Shown here piece after piece: positions 51,909-63,412 of a DNA stretch of 64,000 bases. Location: NCBI GenBank assembly GCA_014867205.1, contig WGUO01000012.1:1-64000 (forward strand), in the 5' to 3' direction. The notes under the pieces were generated by a model. That model was given only the letters and a program-made list of their open reading frames with translations. It ran no database searches and was not told where the DNA came from. The DNA is from Muribaculaceae bacterium (GTDB taxonomy: Bacteria > Bacteroidota > Bacteroidia > Bacteroidales > Muribaculaceae). A program made the translations under genes and the position numbers. Position 1 is the stretch's first letter. The number at the start of each line of letters is the position of its first letter.

Positions 51909-54900
51909 ATGGCAGACATTCAAGATAGGAAGAATATACCTGATTCTGACACCAGCCGTGTTTCAGATGAAAACGTGACAGAGGGAAAAGACCGGAAGAA
52001 TGAGTCTCCCCGGCCGAAGAGGCATCTGATCAGGCCGACATGGCTGCGCCGGATACTCAAGACGCTGCTTGGCATAGTTGTCGCGCTGCTTGTGCTTCCG
52101 TTTCTCCTGTATGTCCCCTTTATCCAGGACCTCGCCGTCAGGTTTGCCACAGATTTTGTCAAGGAATCGACAGGCATGGATATCGGCATCGGCAAGTTCA
52201 GGCTCTCATTTCCGCTTGACGTGCATCTGCAGGATGTATATGTCGTTGAGGCGGCAGGTGACACAATGGTGCGTGCGCGCGAGGCGGTGGCCGACATAAA
52301 GCTCCTGCCTCTGCTCGGCCTCGACGTGAAGATAAACAGGCTAAGGCTAAATGACGGCTATTACCGCATGATGTCACCCGACTCCTCGATGATCCTTACC
52401 GTAAACGCAGGATTTCTCGAGGTTGATGACAAGAGCTCGGCAAATATCAGGAATTCGGAAATAATACTCAACAAGACGCGTCTGCGTGACGGGCGGCTGT
52501 CGCTCTATATGGATGTCTGGAAGAAAAAACCGACACCCGAGGACACGACAGCCAAGTCAACTCCCTTTCTGATAAAGGCCAATGACCTGCAGATGGAGAA
52601 CTTCAGTTTCGGCATGTCGATGCTGCCGACCATCGATACTATGGATGTGGCGCTGAAGCGGGTCGAGATACGCAAGGCAGTCGTGGATCTGCGCGAGAAT
52701 CTGGTTAAATGGAGTCTTGCATCGCTGGGCGGCGGCGACTTCCGCTATCTGACACCTACCGCCGAATACATAAAGACGCATCCGGCGCCGCCGTCCGAGC
52801 CGTCGACAGGCCCCCCCATGCGCATAATGGGCGACAGCATTGCGGTTGACTCGCTGTCCGCGCTGTATGCCGTCAAGGGAGCGCGCCCGATGCCAGGTTT
52901 CGACGCCGGATATCTACATGTGACCGGTGTAGGGATAGGAATGCGGGGATTCTATAACGAATCCTCTACTGTAAGACTCCCTTTGACACGTCTCGCGGCC
53001 CGTGAGCGGTGTGGACTTCAGATCACACAGGGAAGAGGCATAATAGGAATAGATTCTGTTGGTCTAAAGATAGATAAGGTTTCACTGAGAACACTTTTCT
53101 CAAAGATCAACGCTACAGCCGATCTGCCTTTCGCGGCAATGTCGCTTGACCCGAACACCCCGATGGATGTCAAGGCCGACGGCCGCATAGGACTTCCGGA
53201 TATCGAGGCCTTCATGCCGGCCTTGAGGCCCATGGCCAAGAGGCTGCCTGCACGCAAGCCTCTCGACTTTGCGGTCGATGCCGCAGGTACTCTCTCCGAC
53301 CTTGTGATTGACAGGATAGATGCAGCGATGCCGGGGGTTGTCTCAATAAAGGCAAAGGGCTTTGCCAAGAATCCCCTTGACTATAAGAGGATGATGGCCA
53401 GAGTGGCGTTCGACGGCACCCTGAGCGACCCCTCACTTGCCGACAGTTTCCTCGCCCCCTCGAAGATGAGCATACCGGCGTTTACAATCAAGGGCACTGC
53501 CGAGGCCGCGGGACTCAGTTATGGGGCCGACTTCACACTGCGCAGCGACGCGGGCGATGTGGCAGCCAAAGGACATGTGGCACTGACCCCTGAGAATTAT
53601 ACAGCCGACATAAACACTACGCAGTTTGACGTCGGGCGCTTTGTGCCGGATATGGGAATCGGACGCGTCACAGCGACCATCCAGGCCAACGGCCACGGCT
53701 TCAATCCCCTTAGCGGCACCGCGGTCACCGATGCCATCGTCAATGTGTCAGAGATTGAATACAACCGAATACCGCTCCGCGACATACGCGTGGCCGCGAC
53801 CCTCTCAAATGCCGGCGACCTTACCCTGCAGGCTGCCTCAGCCAATCCGGGACTTGATTTCGACATGCATGGCAGCGGCACTATACATCCTGACGACTAT
53901 GCGTTTGACATTGCAGCCACGCTGCGCGACATAAACCTGCAGCGTCTCGGGCTTACCGACAGCATCTGCTACGGCTCGGGCGACATTGCCCTAAGGGGTA
54001 CAGCCCAGCCAGGCAAATGGATATACGATGTGGAACTCGATGCCAAGGCAATCGAATGGTGTCTGCCGAGCCAGTATATCCATCTGCCCGACGGTGTTAC
54101 GGCACAAGTGAAAGCCGACCCTATAATGACCTCGATGAAAGTCAACTCCATGCTTACGGAGATTGACTTCCGCAGCGACTCGGGCCTGCAGCGTCTTATC
54201 GACAGCTTTACCGGTGCCGCAGCGATGGCGAGCCGTCAGGTCTCGGCGAAAAGCATCTCAATCGACAGCATAAGCGCGAAACTTCCCTCCTTCACGCTCG
54301 ATGTCAATGCCTCGGGCCGAGGACTTGTCAACCAGTTCCTGCAGCCGTCGGGCATGAGTGTCGACACGATCTATGCCCGCATATCCAAAGACTCGTTGAT
54401 TATGGCGGATATCGGCGCACTCAATTTCACCTCACAGACACTCAGTCTCGACACGCTGACGCTCGGATTGAAGGAGCGCGGCGCACTACTTGACTATCGC
54501 GCGCATCTTGGCAACAGACGCGGAACACTCGACGAGTTCGCAAAGGTCAATCTCAACGGGTATATCGGCTATAATCGTGTTAGCGCATTTCTAAACCAGT
54601 GGAACATACAGGGTGAGCAGGGATACCGCATCGGTCTCACGGCTGCCCTGCAGGACTCTGTGGCTACGGTCCACATCACGCCTCTGAAGTCGACAATCGC
54701 CTATCTGCCATGGACATTCAACTCTGACAACTTCATAGACCTCAATCTTGTCAACAAGCATATCGAGGCGAACCTGATGGCGCAGAGCTCCGAGTCGAGC
54801 ATTCTGGCCCGAACACAGAAGAACGGTTCTGACAAGGAGGAACTCTACGTCAAGATCGACAACCTGCATATAGAGGATTTCCTGCGAATGTGGGCACTCG

Positions 54901-56855
54901 CCCCGCAGATGAAGGGAGATCTGAACGCCGACGTGCATGTCAACTATGACAACAGACGCTTCACCGGATCGGGCAACGTCGGACTGAAGAACTTCATATA
55001 TGAAAAGACACGTGTCGGAGACTTTGACCTCGGCCTCAATGCCGGCTATGGATTCGACTCGAGCACCGATGTCAACGCCGCCCTCAGGATCAACGGCGAG
55101 CCGGCCATATCGGCCTATGCCAAACTGGTGGGATCGGATGAGGGGATGAAGCCTGATTCGGTTGGTGTGTCGCTGACCCGTTTCCCCCTGAAGGTCGCTA
55201 ATCCTTTCCTCGGCAACTCAGTGGTGCTCAACGGTTATCTTAACGGCGACATGAAGATGGAGGGCTCGTTTGCCGAGCCGGTTCTCAATGGCGCCATAGC
55301 CTTTGACTCCGTATCGGCACACATACCTATGTTCAGCGCACACCTCAAGTTTATGGAGGACGTCCTGAAGGTGAACGACAATGTGATGGACCTGTCGGAT
55401 TTCGACATTTATGCCGCTAATGGCAATCCGCTGAGAATCAACGGCTCGGTAAATGCCAAGAAATTCTCAGACATAATGTTCGACCTCACGGCCGAGGCCA
55501 GCAATATGCAGCTCATCAAGAGCGACCAGCGGTCGAAGGGGGATATATTCGGCAATATATTCCTGAATCTGGGGGCAACTGTCCGAGGCCCTATGAAGAG
55601 GCTTGATGTCAACGGCAATGTGAATCTTCTCGGAAAGACCAACGCCACCTACCGGCTCAACATGGAGCCTGCCCAGTTGACGGCCCAGACCGACGACGGT
55701 GTTGTCAAGTTCGTGAACTTCAACGACACCACACAGATCGAGAAGGTAGACACAGTGGCAGAGTCACCGCTCAATATGCGCATCAACGCGCGCCTCACCA
55801 TCTCGCCCGGTACGCATATCGAGGTGCTCCTCTCGAACAACGGCACCGATAAGGTAGAGCTCGACCCGTCGGCCAACCTGACATATTTCCAGAACTATAT
55901 GGGCGACATGTCGCTCAACGGCACACTGACTCTCGGCAACGGCTATGCCCGCTACTCATTGCCAGTGTTGGGCGAGAAGATGTTTGACTTCGACCCGAAC
56001 AGCACAATAACTTGGACCGGCAATGTCATGAACCCGACACTCAAAGTGACCGGTACCGATGAGGTCAAGGCCAATGTGACAAGCGGGGGCAACTCGCGGC
56101 TTGTCAACTTCCTGGTTTCGCTGCATGCCACCAACACCCTTGACGCGCTGAAGGTTGCGTTTGACCTCAGCACCAATGACGATGTCGCGATACAGAACGA
56201 ACTGCAGTCGATGAGTGCCGACCAGCGGCAGACACAGGCCATGAACCTGCTGCTCTATGGCCAGTATGCAGGTGCCAACTCCAAGGCCAAGGCGGCCAGC
56301 GGCAATATGCTCTACAGTTTCCTGGAGTCGCAACTGAACTCATGGGCCGCAAAGAACATACGCGGCGTTGACCTGTCGTTCGGCGTCAACCAGTATGACC
56401 GCACGTCCGACGGCGTTACCAATACCGAGACAAGTTACAGTTACCAGGTGTCGAAGTCGCTATTCAACAACCGCTTCAAGATACTTGTGGGCGGCAACTA
56501 CTCGACCGACTCGGCCGATGACGAGATCGCCCAGAATCTGGTGAGCGATGTGTCGGTGGAATACCTCATTAAGCAGACCGCGACCACCAACATGTCGGTG
56601 CGCCTGTTCCGCCATACCGGATACGAGAGCATACTGGAGGGAGAGATAACCGAGATGGGAGCCGGCTTTATACTTAAGCGGCGTATAGAGAGTCTTAAGA
56701 GCCTCTTCAATATATGGCGGCGGAGACGCAAGGATAAGAAGCCGGTCCCGGAGGCTCCGGATACAACGACTGTGGCGCAACGCGATACTGCGGCACTCCC
56801 TGAGCGGACAATTCAGGCACCTGACGTAAATGACAAAACCAAGGAGGAGAAGTGA
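51909..56855 (+). CDS. tamB: TamB/DUF490 translocation and assembly protein
   Basis: 1648 residues. A basic cytoplasmic head (~45 residues), one membrane anchor (about 46-70, LKTLLGIVVALLVLPFLLYV), then a very long periplasmic beta-taco of repeated strands. The C-terminal DUF490/TamB domain (about 1250-1560) has the conserved DPSANLTYFQNYMGDMSLNG, LLYGQYAGANS and LESQLNSWAAKNIRGVDLSFG segments. It bridges the inner and outer membranes for barrel-protein assembly or lipid transport. Directly followed by its Omp85 partner. Confidence 0.92.
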   Translation: MADIQDRKNIPDSDTSRVSDENVTEGKDRKNESPRPKRHLIRPTWLRRILKTLLGIVVALLVLPFLLYVPFIQDLAVRFATDFVKESTGMDIGIGKFRLSFPLDVHLQDVYVVEAAGDTMVRAREAVADIKLLPLLGLDVKINRLRLNDGYYRMMSPDSSMILTVNAGFLEVDDKSSANIRNSEIILNKTRLRDGRLSLYMDVWKKKPTPEDTTAKSTPFLIKANDLQMENFSFGMSMLPTIDTMDVALKRVEIRKAVVDLRENLVKWSLASLGGGDFRYLTPTAEYIKTHPAPPSEPSTGPPMRIMGDSIAVDSLSALYAVKGARPMPGFDAGYLHVTGVGIGMRGFYNESSTVRLPLTRLAARERCGLQITQGRGIIGIDSVGLKIDKVSLRTLFSKINATADLPFAAMSLDPNTPMDVKADGRIGLPDIEAFMPALRPMAKRLPARKPLDFAVDAAGTLSDLVIDRIDAAMPGVVSIKAKGFAKNPLDYKRMMARVAFDGTLSDPSLADSFLAPSKMSIPAFTIKGTAEAAGLSYGADFTLRSDAGDVAAKGHVALTPENYTADINTTQFDVGRFVPDMGIGRVTATIQANGHGFNPLSGTAVTDAIVNVSEIEYNRIPLRDIRVAATLSNAGDLTLQAASANPGLDFDMHGSGTIHPDDYAFDIAATLRDINLQRLGLTDSICYGSGDIALRGTAQPGKWIYDVELDAKAIEWCLPSQYIHLPDGVTAQVKADPIMTSMKVNSMLTEIDFRSDSGLQRLIDSFTGAAAMASRQVSAKSISIDSISAKLPSFTLDVNASGRGLVNQFLQPSGMSVDTIYARISKDSLIMADIGALNFTSQTLSLDTLTLGLKERGALLDYRAHLGNRRGTLDEFAKVNLNGYIGYNRVSAFLNQWNIQGEQGYRIGLTAALQDSVATVHITPLKSTIAYLPWTFNSDNFIDLNLVNKHIEANLMAQSSESSILARTQKNGSDKEELYVKIDNLHIEDFLRMWALAPQMKGDLNADVHVNYDNRRFTGSGNVGLKNFIYEKTRVGDFDLGLNAGYGFDSSTDVNAALRINGEPAISAYAKLVGSDEGMKPDSVGVSLTRFPLKVANPFLGNSVVLNGYLNGDMKMEGSFAEPVLNGAIAFDSVSAHIPMFSAHLKFMEDVLKVNDNVMDLSDFDIYAANGNPLRINGSVNAKKFSDIMFDLTAEASNMQLIKSDQRSKGDIFGNIFLNLGATVRGPMKRLDVNGNVNLLGKTNATYRLNMEPAQLTAQTDDGVVKFVNFNDTTQIEKVDTVAESPLNMRINARLTISPGTHIEVLLSNNGTDKVELDPSANLTYFQNYMGDMSLNGTLTLGNGYARYSLPVLGEKMFDFDPNSTITWTGNVMNPTLKVTGTDEVKANVTSGGNSRLVNFLVSLHATNTLDALKVAFDLSTNDDVAIQNELQSMSADQRQTQAMNLLLYGQYAGANSKAKAASGNMLYSFLESQLNSWAAKNIRGVDLSFGVNQYDRTSDGVTNTETSYSYQVSKSLFNNRFKILVGGNYSTDSADDEIAQNLVSDVSVEYLIKQTATTNMSVRLFRHTGYESILEGEITEMGAGFILKRRIESLKSLFNIWRRRRKDKKPVPEAPDTTTVAQRDTAALPERTIQAPDVNDKTKEEK

Positions 56856-56856
56856 A

Positions 56857-59193
56857 ATGAATAAAAGAGTGAAAACCGGATACCAGGCCATGACGGCGGT
56901 GTTGGCGGTGGCGTTTCTCCTCGTCGCGACGCTGATGACCTCCTGCTCGACCACAAAGCGCATACCAGACGGCGAGATGCTATACAACGGCTTCAAGCTG
57001 CAGGTCACCGAGCGCGAGGGAGACAAACTGCCCGGTGATGTGCGGTCGGACATGGTGAAGTCGATTAATGTGAAGCCCAACAACCCCTACCCATGGCTTT
57101 CACCATACAAGCGGACACCTTTCCCCATCGGCCTCTGGGTCTATAATAACTGGAATGACTCGGCAGGGGGGCTGAAAGGATGGCTCTACCGTAAACTCGT
57201 GTCTGAGCCTGTGCTGGTAAGCGATGTGAGGCCTGAGACCCGCGTCAAGATGCTTAAGACGATCCTTGACAACAACGGATACTTCAATTCGTCGGTCAAT
57301 TATATGGTGGCGCCTAAAAAGAACCCTAAGATCGCGAATATCGAGTATGCGGTAAAGCCGGGCGAGCCCTATCTGCTCGACAGCATAATATTCTTCAACG
57401 ATCCGAAGCCGGGCATCTACCGGTTCATAGACTCTGTGGCTCATAAGAGCAAGTATCTTGTCAGCGGCGAGCGGTTCTGCGTGGACTCGCTTGCAGCAGA
57501 GCGCGTTCGCATAGCCAACGCCATGCGCAACCGTGGCTACTATTATTTCCGTCCGGAATACATCGAGTTTCTCGCAGACAGCCTTTTGACGCCGGGACGC
57601 ATAGCCTTGAAGTTCTCGATCGCGGACAACACTCCTGACATAGCGATGAGGCGTTTCCGCACCGGCAATATCCATACCACTGTCCTCAGGCGCAGCAAGC
57701 GGCGCATGGGTGTTCCCGACACATTGATGACCAACAAGGGCGAGCTGGTGATATACCGCCCCGCGCGTCTGCGCAAGAACCTGATACCGAGCTGTATCAC
57801 GTTCCGTAAGGGGAAATATTTCTCTGTGCGCGACATGGACCGGACACAGACGCGTCTGTCACGTCTCGGCATATTCGGCAACATACAGATACAGCCAATC
57901 CCCGTCGACACCAACCCTGAGAATCCCACGCTCGACGTCTATGTCACCTGTCAGTTCGAGCGTCCGCTTGAGGCGACGATAGAGGCCAACATCACATCGA
58001 AGTCTAACTCCTATCTTGGACCGGGACTCATACTTGGCTTGACGAGCAACAACCTGTTTGGCGGTGCCGAGAGGCTGAGCGTTCAGCTCTCGGGCAGTTA
58101 TGAATGGCAGACGGGACGCAACCGCAGTTCAGTGTTCAACAGCTACGAGTTCGGCCTGGGCGCGTCGCTCGCTTTTCCGCGCGTGCTCGCACCAAAGTTC
58201 ATAAAACGCACCAACCGCGAGCTGAACTGGACCAGCATCACGCTTAATGCCAACCTGCTCAACCGTCCCCACTATTTCCGTATGGTCGAGATAGGGGCAG
58301 GCATCACTTATGACTGGAATTACAACCGTAGGGTATCCAATTCATTTACGCCATTCAAGCTGTCGTACACGAAACTGTTGCGCACGACCCATGAGTTTGA
58401 CTCCATAATGTCCGAGAATCCGGCTGTGGCGCTCAGTTTCGAGAGCCAGTTCATTCCCGAGATGAGTTATACCTATAACTATGACAAGTGGCTTGAGCGC
58501 GAGCGTATCAACGGCTTCAGCCTCACGGCGACGGTCAAGGAGGCGGGCAATGTGTTCTGGGCCTTATGGCGTGCCTGCGGCGTGAAGGGTCGCAAGACTC
58601 TCTTCGGCATGCCGTTCTCTCAGTTTGTCAAGGGGCAGGCGCAACTTGTCTACTCGCGCAGGCTTATCCGCGGCAAGGACCAGTGGCTCGTGTCGCGAGT
58701 ACTGATCGGTGCTGAGCATGCCTACGGCAACTCCACTACAGTGCCTTACTCCGAGCAGTTCTATATCGGCGGTGCCAACTCAATCCGCGCCTTTACCGTG
58801 CGCTCACTCGGCCCCGGAAGCTACAGGGCTCCCGAGTCGCAGAAGAACGGATACTTCGATCAGACCGGTACCTTCAAACTTGAGCTCAACACCGAGTACC
58901 GCTTCCCGATATACAGTGTGCTTCATGGGGCTGTGTTTGCCGACGCCGGTAATATCTGGCTGCTGAAGGAGGACCCTTTGCGTCCCGGTGGACTTCTCAA
59001 CCGAAAGACCTTCCTGCGCGACATAGCGCTCGGCACCGGAGTCGGATTGCGGGTCGATATCGGCATGATGGTTATACGCGGCGACCTTGGCTACGGTCTC
59101 CATGCCCCCTACGAGACGGGCGTGCGAGGGTATTTCAACATCCCGTTCCGCAAGGCGTTCGCTTTTCACTTAGCAATCGGCTACCCGTTCTGA
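56857..59193 (+). CDS. tamL: TamL-type Omp85 lipoprotein (BamA/TamA superfamily)
   Basis: About 778 residues. The signal peptide ends in a lipobox (VATLMTSC, then STTKRIPDGEMLYNG). POTRA-like repeats follow (about 110-400; ILDNNGYFNSSVNYMV, ANAMRNRGYYYF). The C-terminal bacterial surface-antigen barrel is at about 410-778, with GGANSIRAFTVRSLGPG and the loop-6-like GDLGYGLHAPYE. Lipid-anchored TamA homologues (TamL) are known in Bacteroidetes. It starts one base after the tamB stop with an AAGGAGGAG upstream; an earlier in-frame ATG at 56830 lies inside tamB and would spoil the signal peptide. Confidence 0.88.
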   Translation: MNKRVKTGYQAMTAVLAVAFLLVATLMTSCSTTKRIPDGEMLYNGFKLQVTEREGDKLPGDVRSDMVKSINVKPNNPYPWLSPYKRTPFPIGLWVYNNWNDSAGGLKGWLYRKLVSEPVLVSDVRPETRVKMLKTILDNNGYFNSSVNYMVAPKKNPKIANIEYAVKPGEPYLLDSIIFFNDPKPGIYRFIDSVAHKSKYLVSGERFCVDSLAAERVRIANAMRNRGYYYFRPEYIEFLADSLLTPGRIALKFSIADNTPDIAMRRFRTGNIHTTVLRRSKRRMGVPDTLMTNKGELVIYRPARLRKNLIPSCITFRKGKYFSVRDMDRTQTRLSRLGIFGNIQIQPIPVDTNPENPTLDVYVTCQFERPLEATIEANITSKSNSYLGPGLILGLTSNNLFGGAERLSVQLSGSYEWQTGRNRSSVFNSYEFGLGASLAFPRVLAPKFIKRTNRELNWTSITLNANLLNRPHYFRMVEIGAGITYDWNYNRRVSNSFTPFKLSYTKLLRTTHEFDSIMSENPAVALSFESQFIPEMSYTYNYDKWLERERINGFSLTATVKEAGNVFWALWRACGVKGRKTLFGMPFSQFVKGQAQLVYSRRLIRGKDQWLVSRVLIGAEHAYGNSTTVPYSEQFYIGGANSIRAFTVRSLGPGSYRAPESQKNGYFDQTGTFKLELNTEYRFPIYSVLHGAVFADAGNIWLLKEDPLRPGGLLNRKTFLRDIALGTGVGLRVDIGMMVIRGDLGYGLHAPYETGVRGYFNIPFRKAFAFHLAIGYPF

Positions 59194-59200
59194 TTCAGTC

Positions 59201-59515
59201 ATGAAGAGGCTTTCGAGACAGGAAAGGACCGGAGTGCTGATACTCGCGGCGGTATCGCTCATGACAGTCGGCGGAGCCTGGCTGATAAGGTCTCGCTCCA
59301 AAGGACGCGGTCTGCATGAGGAACTGCCGGCGGTCACCGTGATATATCGCGACACGGCGGCTAACCGGGCGTCAGAACAGGAGGATCCGGCCCGTCGCTC
59401 ACGTAAGGCCAATAAGAGCACCAAGAGCGGAAAACGTGGCCGCAAACGAGAGCGCAAGCCTGCGGAATCGCCTGTGCGGCGTGACCCCCTTAGCGAGCCT
59501 GTCAGGGTCAAGTAG
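59201..59515 (+). CDS. Small basic membrane-anchored protein
   Basis: 104 residues. A hydrophobic segment (about 11-28, GVLILAAVSLMTVGGAWLI) is followed by a highly basic, disordered tail with KSTKSGKRGRKRERKPA. It starts 8 bp after tamL and so shares its transcript. Not recognised. Confidence 0.55.
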   Translation: MKRLSRQERTGVLILAAVSLMTVGGAWLIRSRSKGRGLHEELPAVTVIYRDTAANRASEQEDPARRSRKANKSTKSGKRGRKRERKPAESPVRRDPLSEPVRVK

Positions 59516-59524
59516 CAGGGGGAG

Positions 59525-59560
59525 AGGGCACGACAGAGGGTACGACAGAGGGTACGACAG
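59525..59560. repeat. Three 12-bp tandem repeats
   Basis: The unit GTACGACAGAGG (the first copy starts GC, the last ends T), non-coding, between the small basic protein and typA. Confidence 0.75.
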
Positions 59561-59615
59561 AGTCCGTTTCGTTCAATTTCACGCTTAAAATTCTGCTTTA
59601 TAACATAATTTTTTG

Positions 59616-59623
59616 TAACTTTG
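59616..59623 (+). promoter_or_regulatory. -7 box TAACTTTG for typA
   Basis: A TAnnTTTG match 29 nt before the ATG. Confidence 0.5.
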
Positions 59624-59652
59624 CACTTTCAATTGAAAGCAAACGCTAAGCA

Positions 59653-61452
<1,800 letters not shown>

Positions 61453-61486
61453 GAGACTGGCGCCCGTTCAAAGATACAACAGTTAA

Positions 61487-61517
61487 GGCGGCTCCCGAAG
61501 CGGGAGCCGCCTTTTTT
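61487..61517 (+). terminator. Terminator of typA
   Basis: 11-bp GC stem GGCGGCTCCCG / CGGGAGCCGCC, AAG loop, then T6. Confidence 0.92.
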
Positions 61518-61574
61518 AAGGATTAATGCAAGATTGCTTCGATTTGAGGGGAGAGTGTTTCCCCGCCAATCCTG

Positions 61575-63215
61575 CTATTTCCCCTTTTTGAGATATTCGT
61601 CGTGGTATTGGTCGAGAATCTTCCGGATTGCAGTTCCGATCTTGAGGTAGGCATCCGTGTTGAGGTTGGCGAGGGATGCGCGCACCGACCACTTCGGGCC
61701 GTCGAAGCCGTCGCCGTTGAGCAGCACGACAGCAGTCTCGTCGGCAAGCCTGATGACAAAATCGAGAGGTTCATGGTTCTTGTCAAGGTATGCGGCGAAG
61801 TCATCTCCGAAGAACTTCTTCGCCCAGACCATGATGTCGATCTCGCTGTAGTATCCGGCGCGGTTCTTGTCGGGCAGCAGCGTGAATCCGGTGGTGCTCC
61901 ATAGGTCGTCAAGACGCTTGTGGATCATGCTGATCAGTCTGGGCTGCAGCTGCTCGCGGTGCAGATATGCGAATGCCGAGAAGAGTGCGATCTGAACCTG
62001 CTGCGGTGTCGAAAGGCCTGCCGTATGGTTGAGCCCCACAAGACGGCTGTCGGCGACAAGACGGTCGATGAACTTGATCTTGTCAGGCGTGAGGCTAAGG
62101 CTCTCGTAGCGCTTGCCGAGTGCATGCCTCTTATCCTCAGGGAGTTCAGCGATGCGGTCGTCGAAGACATTCCTGTCGCTGCGCAGTGCCATGGCTGCCA
62201 CACGCCAGCCTGTCGCACCGAAATATTTCGAGAACGAATAGAGACAGAGTGTGTTGTAGGGAAGCACATACATCAGCGACCTGAAGCCTTCGATAAATGT
62301 TCCGTAGACGTCGTCGGTGATGACCATAAGCCGGGGGTTGTCGTTCTTGACGACATCCACGAGCATGTCGAGGACCTCAGGAGAGAAGCAGACGCTTGGC
62401 GGGTTGGAGGGGTTGGTGATGCAGACGGCTTTGATTGACTTGTCGCGCAGTTTGTCGATCTCTTCCTTGGGATACTGCCAGTCATGGTAGCCATCCTTCT
62501 CAACGCGGTTTGCGCTGATGTTGACGACCTCGAGTCCGAACTGCTCCAGACGCGGAATCTCCAGATATGGCGTGAAGCAGGGAGTGAAGAGTGCGATCTT
62601 GTCGCCGGGGTTCAGCAGGAAATTCTGCTTGAGCGACTCGAAAGCATAGCACATTCCGGCCGTGCTTCCTTCAGTGGCAAAGAGGTCATATACTGTGTCG
62701 TCATCGCCGCCACCCATGGCCCAGCGCAGGTATTCGCGAGTTATGATCTCTGTGTGTTTCAGGATACGGGGCGGAGTGGGATAGTGGTCACCCAGAATAC
62801 CGTCTACGAGTTCGAAGACGAGTCCATCGGGGTCTGCCTTCAGGTCTTCGGTCATGTGGGTGTAGAAATGCTTCAGCACCTTAGCCCCGGTCTCTTCCTT
62901 GCGTGAGTCGATGTATTCGAGAAACCTGTCCTTCATGCCTTCCTGGGTCGGGGAGGCCACGATCCCGATAGATTCATCATATGTAGACCTGTCGGCTTCG
63001 GTCATAGCGAATTCTCCGAGCATGAAGAATGCCTTTCTCGGATATGATAGCAGCCAGTTCGGGTTGCCCCGGCCTGCATTCAGGAATGTGGCGGTGCTCT
63101 GCCGGGCATCTTTCTCAGCGAGACTGATAAGTGTACTCTTTATCTCAAACGGGCTCATGTTCTCGAGCTCTTTCTCATATTTCCGGTCTTCCGGATTATT
63201 TGGTGTGTTTCCCAT
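61575..63215 (-). CDS. aspD: Aspartate 4-decarboxylase (bifunctional aspartate aminotransferase)
   Basis: 546 residues, typical of AspD. PLP fold type I: LLSYPRKAFFMLGEFAMTEA in the N-terminal arm, TEGSTAGMCYAFESLK, VCITNPSNPPSVCFSPE, and the Schiff-base lysine in YSFSKYFGATGWR (about residue 335). It converts aspartate to alanine and CO2, consuming a cytoplasmic proton. With the antiporter gene just upstream it forms the AspT-AspD proton-motive cycle. Confidence 0.93.
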   Translation of the reverse strand: MGNTPNNPEDRKYEKELENMSPFEIKSTLISLAEKDARQSTATFLNAGRGNPNWLLSYPRKAFFMLGEFAMTEADRSTYDESIGIVASPTQEGMKDRFLEYIDSRKEETGAKVLKHFYTHMTEDLKADPDGLVFELVDGILGDHYPTPPRILKHTEIITREYLRWAMGGGDDDTVYDLFATEGSTAGMCYAFESLKQNFLLNPGDKIALFTPCFTPYLEIPRLEQFGLEVVNISANRVEKDGYHDWQYPKEEIDKLRDKSIKAVCITNPSNPPSVCFSPEVLDMLVDVVKNDNPRLMVITDDVYGTFIEGFRSLMYVLPYNTLCLYSFSKYFGATGWRVAAMALRSDRNVFDDRIAELPEDKRHALGKRYESLSLTPDKIKFIDRLVADSRLVGLNHTAGLSTPQQVQIALFSAFAYLHREQLQPRLISMIHKRLDDLWSTTGFTLLPDKNRAGYYSEIDIMVWAKKFFGDDFAAYLDKNHEPLDFVIRLADETAVVLLNGDGFDGPKWSVRASLANLNTDAYLKIGTAIRKILDQYHDEYLKKGK

Positions 63216-63239
63216 ATATTGAATTGATTGAGTTTTAGC

Positions 63240-63405
63240 TTTAGGTTCTTAGGTGCTTAGGTGTTAGATGTTAGGTGTTAGGTTTTAGGTTCTTGGTTTT
63301 TAGGTTTTAGATTTTAGGTTTTAGATTTTAGATTTTAGATTTTAATCCTAACACCTAACACCTAACTACCTAACACCTAACATCTGACACCTAACTACCT
63401 GGCAC
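63240..63405. repeat. Low-complexity TTAGGT/TTAGAT and CCTAACA repeats
   Basis: The left half (63240-63345) is built from TTAGGTGTTAG and TTTTAGGTTTTAGAT-like units, the right half (63346-63405) from their complements (CCTAACACCTAAC). The halves can form a long imperfect hairpin. The block lies between aspT and aspD, within what would be their transcript. Confidence 0.8.
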
Positions 63406-63412
63406 CTTCTTT

